This document shows, piece after piece, positions 43,186-50,283 of a DNA stretch of 64,000 nt. This stretch comes from JAUSIF01 sp040901465 (lineage in GTDB: Bacteria > Pseudomonadota > Alphaproteobacteria > Rhizobiales > Xanthobacteraceae), in the NCBI GenBank assembly GCA_040901465.1, contig JBBDYN010000015.1, positions 1 through 64,000 of the forward strand, read 5' to 3'. The notes beneath the pieces are model-generated. The model had not been told where the DNA came from. It searched no databases and was given only the letters and a program-made list of their open reading frames with translations. The first letter of the stretch is position 1, and each line of letters begins with the position of its first letter. Position numbers and translations under genes: made by a program.

Positions 43186-43195
43186 AGGACAGGGA

Positions 43196-43214
43196 TATAC
43201 GGAGATTCCGTATA
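43196..43214. promoter_or_regulatory. perfect palindrome upstream of the HigBA-like pair (likely operator)
   Basis: TATACGGAGATTCCGTATA: eight-base arms around GAT, centred 20 bases upstream of the toxin start. Toxin-antitoxin complexes repress their own promoter by binding such sites, so HigA is the likely binder. This is inferred from position. Confidence 0.75.
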
Positions 43215-43259
43215 GTCGTCAAGGCCGGTCGTTTGCGGGCGGCGATAGGAATAAAAGCA

Positions 43260-43289
43260 TTGACAAATTTTCCCGCTTCGGCCTATAGT
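43260..43289 (+). promoter_or_regulatory. strong sigma-70 type promoter
   Basis: TTGACA (43260-43265), an 18-base spacer, then TATAGT (43284-43289). It points right, into the hairpin-rich region. There is no ribosome site or credible start codon close behind it. Confidence 0.75.
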
Positions 43290-43294
43290 TTGCC

Positions 43295-43745
43295 TATCCC
43301 CCACTCAACTCGGGGCGTCTTCTAGAGGCGTCTAGTCGATGGAGTGGGGTGCGGCGCCTGCGGGCGCGGGCAAACGCAAGCCCGCGCACTCGGGGCGTCC
43401 CGGGACCCCGCCCTACGGGCACTACAGACCCGTGCGCGAGGAGCTCGCTGTAACGGCCCGCGCCCGGCGCGGGTACGCAAGCGCGGCCCGGGGCTCGGCG
43501 GCTGGCACGGCCAGCCCGCTAAAACGCCGCGACGGAGCGCCGGAAGGCGTCGCGCGTCCCGCACGGGACGCGAACCATAGCCGTTGCGCCTTTCGGCGCT
43601 TCGTCCCCCTCAGGAGCGGAGGGGCCTGGCCGGTCCAGGCAATAGGCGCGGGCGAAAAACGCCGCCGCGCGAGTCACTTCGCGCGCCCGCATCACGCGCC
43701 GCCTGAGCGGCTTCACCCGAAATCGCAACCGAAGTCTCGAAAAGG
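43295..43745 (+). ncRNA. candidate structured RNA or long leader
   Basis: After the promoter at 43260 about 450 bases have no credible gene but many exact hairpins: CCCCACTC/GAGTGGGG (43299-43306 with 43342-43349) enclosing CTAGA-GGCG-TCTAG (43322-43335); GCGCGGGC/GCCCGCGC (43364-43371 with 43380-43387); CGCGTCCC-GCAC-GGGACGCG (43553-43572); GCGCC-TTTC-GGCGC (43586-43599); CCTGG/CCAGG (43625-43639). Several have four-base loops. The frame at 43339-43761 that crosses it looks non-coding. It may be a free RNA or the leader of the gene at 43754. The limits are approximate. Confidence 0.5.
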
Positions 43746-43753
43746 AATCCCCC

Positions 43754-44101
43754 ATGTTTGAAATCGCCGAACTGTTCCCCAAACTCACCCGCGCGCAGCG
43801 GGAGACGATCGCGCGCGCGAGCACCGCGTTCGCGCTCTGGAAGGGCTGCCCGCTCGGCGAGTGCCGGCGGGCGCATGCCTGCCGCGGCTTCGCGGAGCCC
43901 GTGCCGGAGTGCGCGCCGGCGCTCGCCGATCGCGTGCGCGAGGCGAGAGACGCGCTGCTCGCGCTCCTGCCCAAGCGGCCCGGCGACGAAACGAGTCACA
44001 GGATGCGGCGCGTCGTGCAACGCGTGGGCGCGCTCGTGGAGCGGCAGGTCGAGGAACTGGAGCGCAAACTGGCGCGCATGCACGGCGCGGCAGGCGGCTA
44101 G
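43754..44101 (+). CDS. small protein with CxxxC-H-C cluster
   Basis: 115 residues. MFEIAELFPKLTRAQRETIA starts a helical N-terminus. CPLGECRRAHACRG (about 31-44) has three Cys and a His that could bind zinc; it is followed by a further Cys (VPECAPAL) and a long basic helix to the end. AAAGGAATCCCCC precedes the ATG. No family is named. Short rhizobial proteins with a C-RRA-C-RG motif are known to me only as hypothetical. It may be expressed from the promoter at 43260, through the hairpin region. Confidence 0.6.
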   Translation: MFEIAELFPKLTRAQRETIARASTAFALWKGCPLGECRRAHACRGFAEPVPECAPALADRVREARDALLALLPKRPGDETSHRMRRVVQRVGALVERQVEELERKLARMHGAAGG

Positions 44102-44132
44102 AGTCAGCCTGCGGTCCGGACTAGGTTTGCCC

Positions 44133-44346
44133 ATGGACCAGCCCGCAACGAACCTGCCGCCGCTCGGGAGCCGCGTCGGCGTGCGCGCCGTGCTCGTCGG
44201 CGACCGCATCGACACCGCGGCACTCGAGAGCAGCGAGGCGTTGTCGACCATCCCGCTCGCGTTCCGCGCCGGCGCGAAGGGCATCGCCGTCGTGTTCCGC
44301 TACGGCGTGGTCGTGTTCATCGGCCTCGAACCGAAAGGACGAACAG
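44133..44346 (+). pseudogene. truncated RMD1/DUF155-type N-terminus
   Basis: LGSRVGVRAVLVGDRIDTAAL and FRAGAKGIAVVFRYGVVVFIGL are the typical start of RMD1-family (DUF155) membrane-associated proteins, which run to about 250-300 residues. After GLEPKG the match ends and the frame runs on through unrelated sequence to a stop at 44441. The rest of the gene is missing. Confidence 0.6.
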
Positions 44347-44355
44347 GGGGCGAGG

Positions 44356-44529
44356 ACGTTCATCGCGACGCGCGGCTTTTATCACCACACGCGCGCAAAC
44401 CCGAAAGGCCCGCTCAAGACGCCGAAGGCGGAAGTCTATGATGCGAGGAAATACATGACCCTGAAAGAGCGCGATGCCGTGGGCAAGATCATCCTCGACA
44501 TACTGGTGGCGGGCGCGCGCAAGAAATAG
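44356..44529 (+). pseudogene. C-terminal remnant of an unidentified gene
   Basis: In a different frame from the RMD1 part, 57 codons read TFIATRGFYHHTRANPKGPL ... AEVYDARKYMTLKERDAVGK ... ILDILVAGARKK and stop. The composition looks like real protein, but there is no start and I do not recognise the family. Together with the RMD1 piece it looks like a deletion that fused the start of one gene with the end of another. Confidence 0.4.
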
Positions 44530-44587
44530 CGGCCATCAACGCCGTGCCCCTGGAATGAGGGAAAAGCGCGCGCAGAATCGGTTGGCG

Positions 44588-45340
44588 CTAGGCCCCGAAG
44601 CTCTGCACCAGGCTTCCGGCGACGAGGCTCCAGCCGTCCACGAGCACGAAGAAGATCAGCTTGAACGGCAGCGAGACGATAACCGGCGGCAGCATCATCA
44701 TGCCCATAGACATCAGCACCGAAGCGATCACGAGGTCGATCACGAGAAACGGCACGAACAGCATGAACCCGATCTCGAAGGCGCGGCGCAGCTCGGAAAT
44801 CATGAAGGCCGGCACAAGAATGCGGAGCGGCGTCGCGTCGGGCTCCGCGGGGCGCTCGGCGCGCGCCATGTCCATGAACAGGCCCAAGTCCTTTTCGCGC
44901 ACGTTCTTCATCATGAAGGCGCGGAACGGCTCGGAGCCCTTCTCGAATGCCTGCTGCGGCTGCATCTCGCCGGCCACGAGCGGGCGCACTGCCTGCTCAT
45001 AGGCCTGCTGGAACGCGGGGCCCATCACGAACGCGGTGAGGAAGAGCGCGAGCGAGATGATCACGGCGTTGGGCGGGGCGGTCTGCAGGCCGATCGCGGT
45101 GCGCAAGAGCGACAGCACCACGACGATGCGCGTGAACGAGGTCACCATGACGAGGATCGCGGGCGCCAACGAGAGCACCGTGATCACCGCGATGAGCTGG
45201 AACGCGCGCTCGGTGAGGCCGCCGCCTCCGTTCGCTCCATTGCCGAAGCTGATGGAAATATCCTGCGCCTGCGCAGGAGAGAGCGTCGCCAAAAGCAGCG
45301 CGGCGGAAACGAACAACAGCGCGATCGCTCTACCTGTCAT
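44588..45340 (-). CDS. fliP: flagellar export apparatus protein FliP
   Basis: 250 residues with a cleavable signal peptide (residues 4-26, ending AQAQ), as in other FliP. Four membrane helices follow, with MVTSFTRIVVVLSLLRTAIGLQ, PPNAVIISLALFLTAFVMGP and ILVPAFMISELRRAFEIGF, the diagnostic blocks. It forms the core export gate with FliQ and FliR. I chose the ATG at 45340 because the signal peptide begins there. It is separated from fliO by 164 bases of repeat sequence. Confidence 0.95.
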   Translation of the reverse strand: MTGRAIALLFVSAALLLATLSPAQAQDISISFGNGANGGGGLTERAFQLIAVITVLSLAPAILVMVTSFTRIVVVLSLLRTAIGLQTAPPNAVIISLALFLTAFVMGPAFQQAYEQAVRPLVAGEMQPQQAFEKGSEPFRAFMMKNVREKDLGLFMDMARAERPAEPDATPLRILVPAFMISELRRAFEIGFMLFVPFLVIDLVIASVLMSMGMMMLPPVIVSLPFKLIFFVLVDGWSLVAGSLVQSFGA

Positions 45341-45504
45341 CCCGGCCGAACGAGCCCGCGTAAGCAGGCGAGCGAGCGCCGGGATCCAGGACCACCAACC
45401 GATCAGGTGTTCCTGGATCCCGGGTCTGCGGCGCAGCGCCATAGCGCGGCGAAGACGCGTGTTAACGCGCTTATGGCGCTGCGCTGCGCCCGGGATGACA
45501 TTCG
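45341..45504. repeat. rhizobial-type inverted repeat between fliO and fliP
   Basis: CCGGGATCCAGGA (45379-45391) and TCCTGGATCCCGG (45411-45423) form perfect 13-base arms around 19 bases. GCGCAGCGCCATA and TATGGCGCTGCGC (about 45433-45483) give a second, outer hairpin. Such elements recur between genes in this order. It could separate fliP expression from fliO. Confidence 0.7.
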
Positions 45505-46377
45505 TCATTTACTTTCCTTCTTGCCGCCCGGGCGGAGCAGGCTCGCCATTTCGTCTTCCAGGCTGCCGAACACGTCGGCGGCGGATTGCTTGTCGGGCTG
45601 GGTTTGCGCCGGTTGCGCGGATTGCTTCTCGGGCGCGCGTGTCGGCTCGACTGCGCGCGGCTCCGGCGCACGTGGCGTCGGCACGCGCGGTGCGGGCGCG
45701 GGCGGCGTCGCGGGGCGCTGCTCGAATACGCGCGGCTCGGGACGCGCCTCGGGCGTGCGCGGTTCCGGCGCGCGTTGCGGCGGCGGAGGAGCGGGCGAGG
45801 CGCGCGGCACGTCAAGCTCGGCGGCGGGTTTTCTCAGCGCCGCCTCAAGGCGTTGCGCCATGTCGGCATATTGCGGGTCCATGCGCTGTGCCGGGCGCGG
45901 CATGGTGCGCGGCGGTTCCTGCGCGCCGCCCGGCGCGGGATGCCTCGGCGTCGGCGTGGCCGGGCTCGCGCGCTCGCCCTCGTGGCCAGGCTCGGGGTGC
46001 GGAATGAGCGAGGCGTCGTCCTCGGCCTCGTATCCGCCGGGTCGCGCGCCAGGGCGTACGGCGCCGCTCGCGGGCGTTGCGCGCACGATGTTTGGCTCCA
46101 CCACCACGTCCGTGGGGCCGCCGATCAGAATCAGATGCTCGACATTGTCGCGCCGGATCAGCACGAGACGCCGGCGCGCATCGACCACGGCGGAGTCGAG
46201 CACGGCGAGGCGCTGCTGGCGGCCGCGTCCGCTGGCGCCCGCGACGCCGCGCGTCTCGCCGAAGCGGCGCATCAGCCAAACCGTCAGCGCGATCAGTGCG
46301 AGCACCAATATCAGCGCCACGACCGCGCGTGCCGGCAGTCCGAGCTCGGAGCCGAAAATCTGCTCGAAGAATCCCAT
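45505..46377 (-). CDS. fliO: flagellar biosynthesis protein FliO with long Pro-rich tail
   Basis: 290 residues. The FliO core is at the start: one membrane helix (about 15-38), then RRFGETRGVAGASGRGRQQR, LAVLDSAVVDARRRLVLIRR and HLILIGGPTDVVVEPNIVR. Residues 110-275 are a disordered Pro/Ala/Arg/Glu tail, with many PEPR-like repeats, ending in an acidic helix DVFGSLEDEMASLLRP. FliO helps assemble the FliP pore. Typical FliO is 100-150 residues, so the tail is notable. It is divergent from flgB. Confidence 0.85.
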   Translation of the reverse strand: MGFFEQIFGSELGLPARAVVALILVLALIALTVWLMRRFGETRGVAGASGRGRQQRLAVLDSAVVDARRRLVLIRRDNVEHLILIGGPTDVVVEPNIVRATPASGAVRPGARPGGYEAEDDASLIPHPEPGHEGERASPATPTPRHPAPGGAQEPPRTMPRPAQRMDPQYADMAQRLEAALRKPAAELDVPRASPAPPPPQRAPEPRTPEARPEPRVFEQRPATPPAPAPRVPTPRAPEPRAVEPTRAPEKQSAQPAQTQPDKQSAADVFGSLEDEMASLLRPGGKKESK

Positions 46378-46553
46378 TTCACTCTCCCGTCACTGGCGCC
46401 GCGGCGAAGCAGAAGGGTTAACGGCCACGGCAAGAATTGCCGCCCCCATCCCTAATAAAGCGTTAAAGAATATGCCGGAAGTCGCGCAAAAGCGCGACCC
46501 TGCGGCGATCCGGGAACCCGGTCGCGGAGCGCCTTCGCAAATTGAACTTCCCA

Positions 46554-46592
46554 TTAACCGGGCCTTAACCATGCGCCCGGCAAAACTTGCCG
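46554..46592. promoter_or_regulatory. CtrA box plus CGGCAA/TTGCCG palindrome between fliO and flgB
   Basis: A perfect TTAA-N7-TTAAC lies at 46554-46569, followed by CGGCAAAACTTGCCG (46578-46592), a palindrome with six-base arms. The order matches that on the flgI strand. It probably drives the rightward operon from flgB; the distance to the flgB start is 42 bases. Confidence 0.7.
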
Positions 46593-46634
46593 CGAGAAAT
46601 TGGGGAGCCGTCGCTCCCCCGGGGAGAAGCGGCG

Positions 46635-47036
46635 ATGCCGGTCACCGACCTGCCTCTGTTCGCCATGCTCAAGCACCGCATGTACTGGCTCGAGGAACGC
46701 CAGCGGCTGCTCGCGGAAAACGTCGCGAACGCCGACACGCCCCAGTATCGCGGGCGCGATCTCAAACAACTCGATTTCCACGAAGTCCTGAAATCGACCG
46801 AGAAGGTGACGCTCGCCGCTACCGCCCCGGGCCATATTTCCGGCAGCGGCATAGGCGAGCGCATGCGCTTCGCCACCGACGGCCGCGGCGGGTTCGAGGC
46901 GACGCCGCGCGGTAACGCCGTCGTGCTGGAAGACGAGATGCTGAAGGTCGCGCAGAACCAGATGGATCACCAGGCGGCGACCGCGCTCTATTCGCGCGGG
47001 CTCGGATTGCTCAAGACCGCGCTTGGCAGGAAATAG
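46635..47036 (+). CDS. flgB: flagellar proximal rod protein FlgB
   Basis: 133 residues. The family start is FAMLKHRMYWLEERQRLLAE followed by NVANADTPQYRGRDLKQLDF; the C-terminus has EDEMLKVAQNQMDHQAATAL and a final LGLLKTALGRK. The length is usual. It forms the base of the rod. I chose the ATG at 46635 (GGAGAAGC upstream); the frame is open a little further upstream but overlaps the promoter. It leads the operon flgB-flgC-fliE-fliQ-fliR-flhB. Confidence 0.94.
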   Translation: MPVTDLPLFAMLKHRMYWLEERQRLLAENVANADTPQYRGRDLKQLDFHEVLKSTEKVTLAATAPGHISGSGIGERMRFATDGRGGFEATPRGNAVVLEDEMLKVAQNQMDHQAATALYSRGLGLLKTALGRK

Positions 47037-47233
47037 GCGGAGATGAATGTGATCGTCTCAAGCGCAATCGACTTGTCCCGGGCGCAGCGCAGCACGGAGC
47101 GGAGCGGAGTGGTGCGCTGCAGACCCGGGACCCATTGCCGCGCGTCGTCGAAATCGGTGGGCCCCGGATCAGCGCGGCACCGTTTCGCTGCGCTACACGC
47201 TGCAGCGCATCCGGGGAACGAACGGGGTTAGCT
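47037..47233. repeat. intergenic repeat between flgB and flgC
   Basis: About 195 bases without a gene. They contain complementary pieces (GCGCAGCGCAGCACGG, TGGTGCGCTGCAGACC, CTGCGCTACACGCTGCAGCGC) and CCCGGG/CCCCGG blocks, like the order-specific repeats seen elsewhere in this window. Inserted here, it widens the normally tight flgB-flgC spacing. Confidence 0.5.
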
Positions 47234-47644
47234 ATGGATTTCATTAAGACGCTCGCGATCGCGGCCTCGGGCCTCAAGGCTCAGTCCGGCCGCATGCGCG
47301 TGATCGCCGAGAACATCGCGAACGCAAGCTCCACCGCGCAGACGCCCGGCGCCGATCCCTATCGCCGGCGCATCGCGAGCTTCAAGTCCACATTCGACCG
47401 CGAGCTGGAAGCGCAAGTGGTCTCGCTCGGGCGCGTGCAGGTCGATCGCACGGATTTCGTGACACGGCACGAGCCGGGACATCCGGCGGCCGACGATCGC
47501 GGCAACGTGAAATACCCGAACATCAACTCGCTGATCGAGACCGTGGACATGCGCGAAGCCCAGCGGTCGTACGAAGCCAACATCAACGTGATCGGCGCGA
47601 CGCGCCGCATGATCGCGCGCACGCTCGACCTCTTGCGCGTCTGA
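47234..47644 (+). CDS. flgC: flagellar proximal rod protein FlgC
   Basis: 136 residues. MDFIKTLAIAASGLKAQSGR and MRVIAENIANASSTAQTPGA are the rod-family start; VKYPNINSLIETVDMREAQR and SYEANINVIGATRRMIARTL are the C-terminal FlgC motifs. It follows flgB after a repeat and is followed by fliE 19 bases on. It is exported by the type III system and joins FlgB in the rod. Confidence 0.95.
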   Translation: MDFIKTLAIAASGLKAQSGRMRVIAENIANASSTAQTPGADPYRRRIASFKSTFDRELEAQVVSLGRVQVDRTDFVTRHEPGHPAADDRGNVKYPNINSLIETVDMREAQRSYEANINVIGATRRMIARTLDLLRV

Positions 47645-47663
47645 CACAACACGGAGACGCTGA

Positions 47664-47987
47664 ATGCCTTCCCCGATCGCAGCCGCCAATGCCTATGCTT
47701 CGCTCGCGCGCATCGCGGGCGCGGGCAATCCGTCCGCCGCGACGAATCTGACCGGCTCCGGCGCGGCCGGGCAGGGTTTCGGCGCGCTGGTCGAAAACGC
47801 GCTCTCGTCGCTCGCCGAGAAGGGGAAGGAGGCCGACGCGCAGGCGATGCAGCTCGCCGCCGGCAAGGCCGATCTCGTCGACGTGGTCACCGCCGTCGCC
47901 GAGACCGAGGTCGCGGTCGAGACGCTCGTCTCGGTGCGCGACAAGGTCATCCAAGCCTACGAAGAAATCTTCCGGATGCCGATCTGA
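47664..47987 (+). CDS. fliE: flagellar hook-basal body protein FliE
   Basis: 107 residues. The C-terminal half is typical: FGALVENALSSLAEKGKEAD, LVDVVTAVAETEVAVETLVS and VRDKVIQAYEEIFRMPI. The N-terminus is Ala-rich and variable. FliE links the MS-ring to the rod. ACGGAGACGC precedes the ATG. It is part of the flgB operon. Confidence 0.93.
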   Translation: MPSPIAAANAYASLARIAGAGNPSAATNLTGSGAAGQGFGALVENALSSLAEKGKEADAQAMQLAAGKADLVDVVTAVAETEVAVETLVSVRDKVIQAYEEIFRMPI

Positions 47988-48137
47988 AGTATTTCTCCCA
48001 TCTCCCTCCCCCTCTGGGGGAGGGTGGCCGCGAGCGAAGCGAGCCGGGTGAGGGGGCTTCCCGAGTCTGAATGAACTGAAAGAGCCCCTCACCCCGACCC
48101 TCTCCCCGCAGGCGGGGAGAGGGAGAAAAGGAAGAAC
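47988..48137. repeat. double hairpin repeat between fliE and fliQ
   Basis: Two exact hairpins: CCCTCCCCC-TCT-GGGGGAGGG (48004-48024) and CCCTCTCCCCGC-AG-GCGGGGAGAGGG (48098-48123). Between them is AGCGAAGCGAGCCGGGTGAG, a very common intergenic repeat in this order. Such elements can slow or stop transcription, yet the operon continues into fliQ. Confidence 0.75.
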
Positions 48138-48401
48138 ATGACCGGCGCCGAAGTACTGGATTTCGCCCGCGACGGCATTCTCACGCTCATCCTGGTGTCG
48201 AGCCCGCTCTTGCTCGTCGCGCTCATCGTCGGCGTTGCGATCTCGCTCCTGCAGGCGTTGACGCAAATCCAGGAAATGACGCTCGTGTTCGTGCCAAAGA
48301 TTCTCGCTGTCTTCCTCGCGCTGCTGCTCGCGCTGCCGTTCATGGGCGACGTCCTGCAAGCCTACATGGCGCGCATCGCGGATCGCATCGCGGCCGGCTG
48401 A
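48138..48401 (+). CDS. fliQ: flagellar export apparatus protein FliQ
   Basis: 87 residues with two membrane helices (about 14-37 and 50-72). Motifs: LILVSSPLLLVALIVGVAIS, LLQALTQIQEMTLVFVPKIL. This is the full size of the family. It forms the export gate with FliP and FliR. AAAAGGAAGAAC is upstream of the ATG. fliR starts 12 bases later. Confidence 0.95.
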   Translation: MTGAEVLDFARDGILTLILVSSPLLLVALIVGVAISLLQALTQIQEMTLVFVPKILAVFLALLLALPFMGDVLQAYMARIADRIAAG

Positions 48402-48413
48402 AGCCGTCGTGCC

Positions 48414-49187
48414 ATGACGGTCAATATCTCGTTCCTGCCGTCGCTCGCTGCGGTCTTTCTGCTGATGTTCGCGCGGCTCGGCACCATGACCATGCTGATG
48501 CCCGGGCTCGGCGAGCGCGGCATTCCCGTGCGCATCCGGCTGGTGATCGCGCTCGTGCTGACGCTGGTGCTGCTGCCGATCTACCGCGGCGCCTACACGG
48601 CCGATCTCAATGGCGGCTTCGCGCCGCTGCTCGGCGTGTTGATCCAGGAAGTGCTGATCGGCGCAGTGCTCGGGCTGACGGCGCGGCTCGCGCTCTCGGC
48701 GCTCTTGGTCGCGGGAACGACGATTGCCTTCCAGCTCGGCCTCGGCTTCAGCACCGCGGTCGATCCCACACAGGATCAGCAGAGCGTGCTGGTCTCGAAC
48801 TTTCTCGCGATCCTGGGCGTCGCGCTTATCTTTGCGACCGACATGCATCATCTGGCGATCGGCGCGCTGGATGAGAGCTACAATTTATTCAAGCCTGGTG
48901 CCGCGTTGCCGACCGGCGACGTGGCGGAGCTGATGATCGCGACGGTTTCCGGCGCGTTCCGCGTCGGCGTTCAACTCGCGGCGCCCTTCCTCGTGTTCGG
49001 AATTCTGTTCAATGTCGGCCTTGGCGTGCTCGCGCGGCTGATGCCGCAATTGCAAGTGTTCTTTCTCGGTCTGCCGGCCTCGATCCTGATCGGCTTCGCG
49101 ATCCTGCTTGCGCTCGTCGGCGTGCTCATGGGCACGTTCCTCAGCTACCTTGGATCCGTCCTCGCCCAACTCGGCCCGCAGCTTTGA
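48414..49187 (+). CDS. fliR: flagellar export apparatus protein FliR
   Basis: 257 residues with about six membrane helices. Recognisable blocks are LMFARLGTMTMLMPGLGERG, VLIQEVLIGAVLGLTARLAL and AFQLGLGFSTAVDPTQDQQS, then LQVFFLGLPASILIGFAILL near the end. The length is normal. It is the third core gate component, encoded between fliQ and flhB in the expected order. Confidence 0.94.
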   Translation: MTVNISFLPSLAAVFLLMFARLGTMTMLMPGLGERGIPVRIRLVIALVLTLVLLPIYRGAYTADLNGGFAPLLGVLIQEVLIGAVLGLTARLALSALLVAGTTIAFQLGLGFSTAVDPTQDQQSVLVSNFLAILGVALIFATDMHHLAIGALDESYNLFKPGAALPTGDVAELMIATVSGAFRVGVQLAAPFLVFGILFNVGLGVLARLMPQLQVFFLGLPASILIGFAILLALVGVLMGTFLSYLGSVLAQLGPQL

Positions 49188-49198
49188 GGATTTGATCC

Positions 49199-50272
49199 GT
49201 GGCAGACGAATCGAACGCCGATCAAGAACGATCAGAAGACCCGACCCAGAAACGGCTCGAGGACGCGATCAAGCGCGGCGACGTCGCCAAGAGCCAGGAG
49301 GTCAATACCTGGTTCTCGCTCGCGAGCGGCACGCTCGCGCTGTTCGTGTTCGGCGGGATCGCCGCAAGTCAGCTTGCGCACACGTTCGCGGAATTGTTCG
49401 CGACGTCGCACGCGATCGGCATGGACGGGCGTGCGATCGTGCGCCTCAGCGGGAATCTTCTGCTCGACGCGCTGATCGCAATCGGGCCGCTCTTGCTCTT
49501 GCTTATGGTCGCCGCGATCGGCGGCAATCTCTTGCAGCATCGGTGGCTGTGGACCGGCGAGTCGCTCAAGCCGAAGCTCTCGCGCATTTCGCCGGCGGCC
49601 GGGGCGAAGCGCTTGTTCTCGAAGCACGCGCTCGTGAATTTCGCCAAGGGGCTCGCCAAGCTCGGCATCGTCGGCGCCGTCATCGTTGGCGTGATCGCGC
49701 CGGAGATCGGCACGATCACGCAACTGATCGGCGGCGACCACACCATGATCCTGACGGTGGCGCGCATGCTGGCGCTGCGGCTTCTCGTCGGCGTGGTGGC
49801 GGTGATGGCGGTGGTGGCCGCGCTCGATTGGCTCTGGAGCCGGCACACCTGGTACGAGCGCCAGCGCATGTCGCTCCGGGAAATCCGCGACGAGTACAAG
49901 GAAAGCGAAGGCGACCCGACCATCAAGGCGAAGCTGCGCCAGATCCGCCAGGCGCGCATGCGCAAGCGCATGATGTCCGAGGTGCCGAAGGCGACCGTGG
50001 TGATCACCAACCCGACGCACTACGCGATCGCGCTGAAATACGAGAAAGGCATGAACGCGCCGCTCTGCGTCGCCAAGGGCATGGACGCGCTCGCTCTGCG
50101 TATCCGCGAGCTTGCCGAAGAGCATCGCGTGCCGGTGGTGGAAAACCCGCCGCTCGCCCGCGCGCTGCACAAGAGCGTCGAACTCGACCAGGAAGTGCCG
50201 CCCGAGCACTATAAAGCGGTCGCCGAGGTCATCGGCTTCGTCATGCGGCTCCGGCGCGGCGTGCGGCACTAG
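49199..50272 (+). CDS. flhB: flagellar export switch protein FlhB
   Basis: 357 residues, GTG start at 49199. The N-terminus DQERSEDPTQKRLEDAIKRG is typical, followed by four membrane helices. The autocleavage motif NPTH lies at residues 271-274 in VVITNPTHYAIALKYEKG. Cleavage there switches export from rod-hook to filament substrates. The C-terminal cytoplasmic domain is complete (HRVPVVENPPLARALHKSVE). It ends the flgB operon; cckA follows 11 bases on. Confidence 0.96.
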   Translation: MADESNADQERSEDPTQKRLEDAIKRGDVAKSQEVNTWFSLASGTLALFVFGGIAASQLAHTFAELFATSHAIGMDGRAIVRLSGNLLLDALIAIGPLLLLLMVAAIGGNLLQHRWLWTGESLKPKLSRISPAAGAKRLFSKHALVNFAKGLAKLGIVGAVIVGVIAPEIGTITQLIGGDHTMILTVARMLALRLLVGVVAVMAVVAALDWLWSRHTWYERQRMSLREIRDEYKESEGDPTIKAKLRQIRQARMRKRMMSEVPKATVVITNPTHYAIALKYEKGMNAPLCVAKGMDALALRIRELAEEHRVPVVENPPLARALHKSVELDQEVPPEHYKAVAEVIGFVMRLRRGVRH

Positions 50273-50283
50273 GGAGAGAGCGA

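Noticed and set aside
43339..43761. A 140-codon frame through the hairpin-rich region
   Set aside because: No ribosome site, Arg/Ala/Pro/Gly composition, and it runs through exact RNA-type hairpins; a structured RNA is more likely.
44474..46915. An 813-codon open frame on the forward strand across fliP and fliO
   Set aside because: It overlaps two clear flagellar genes and a promoter and has shadow-type composition.
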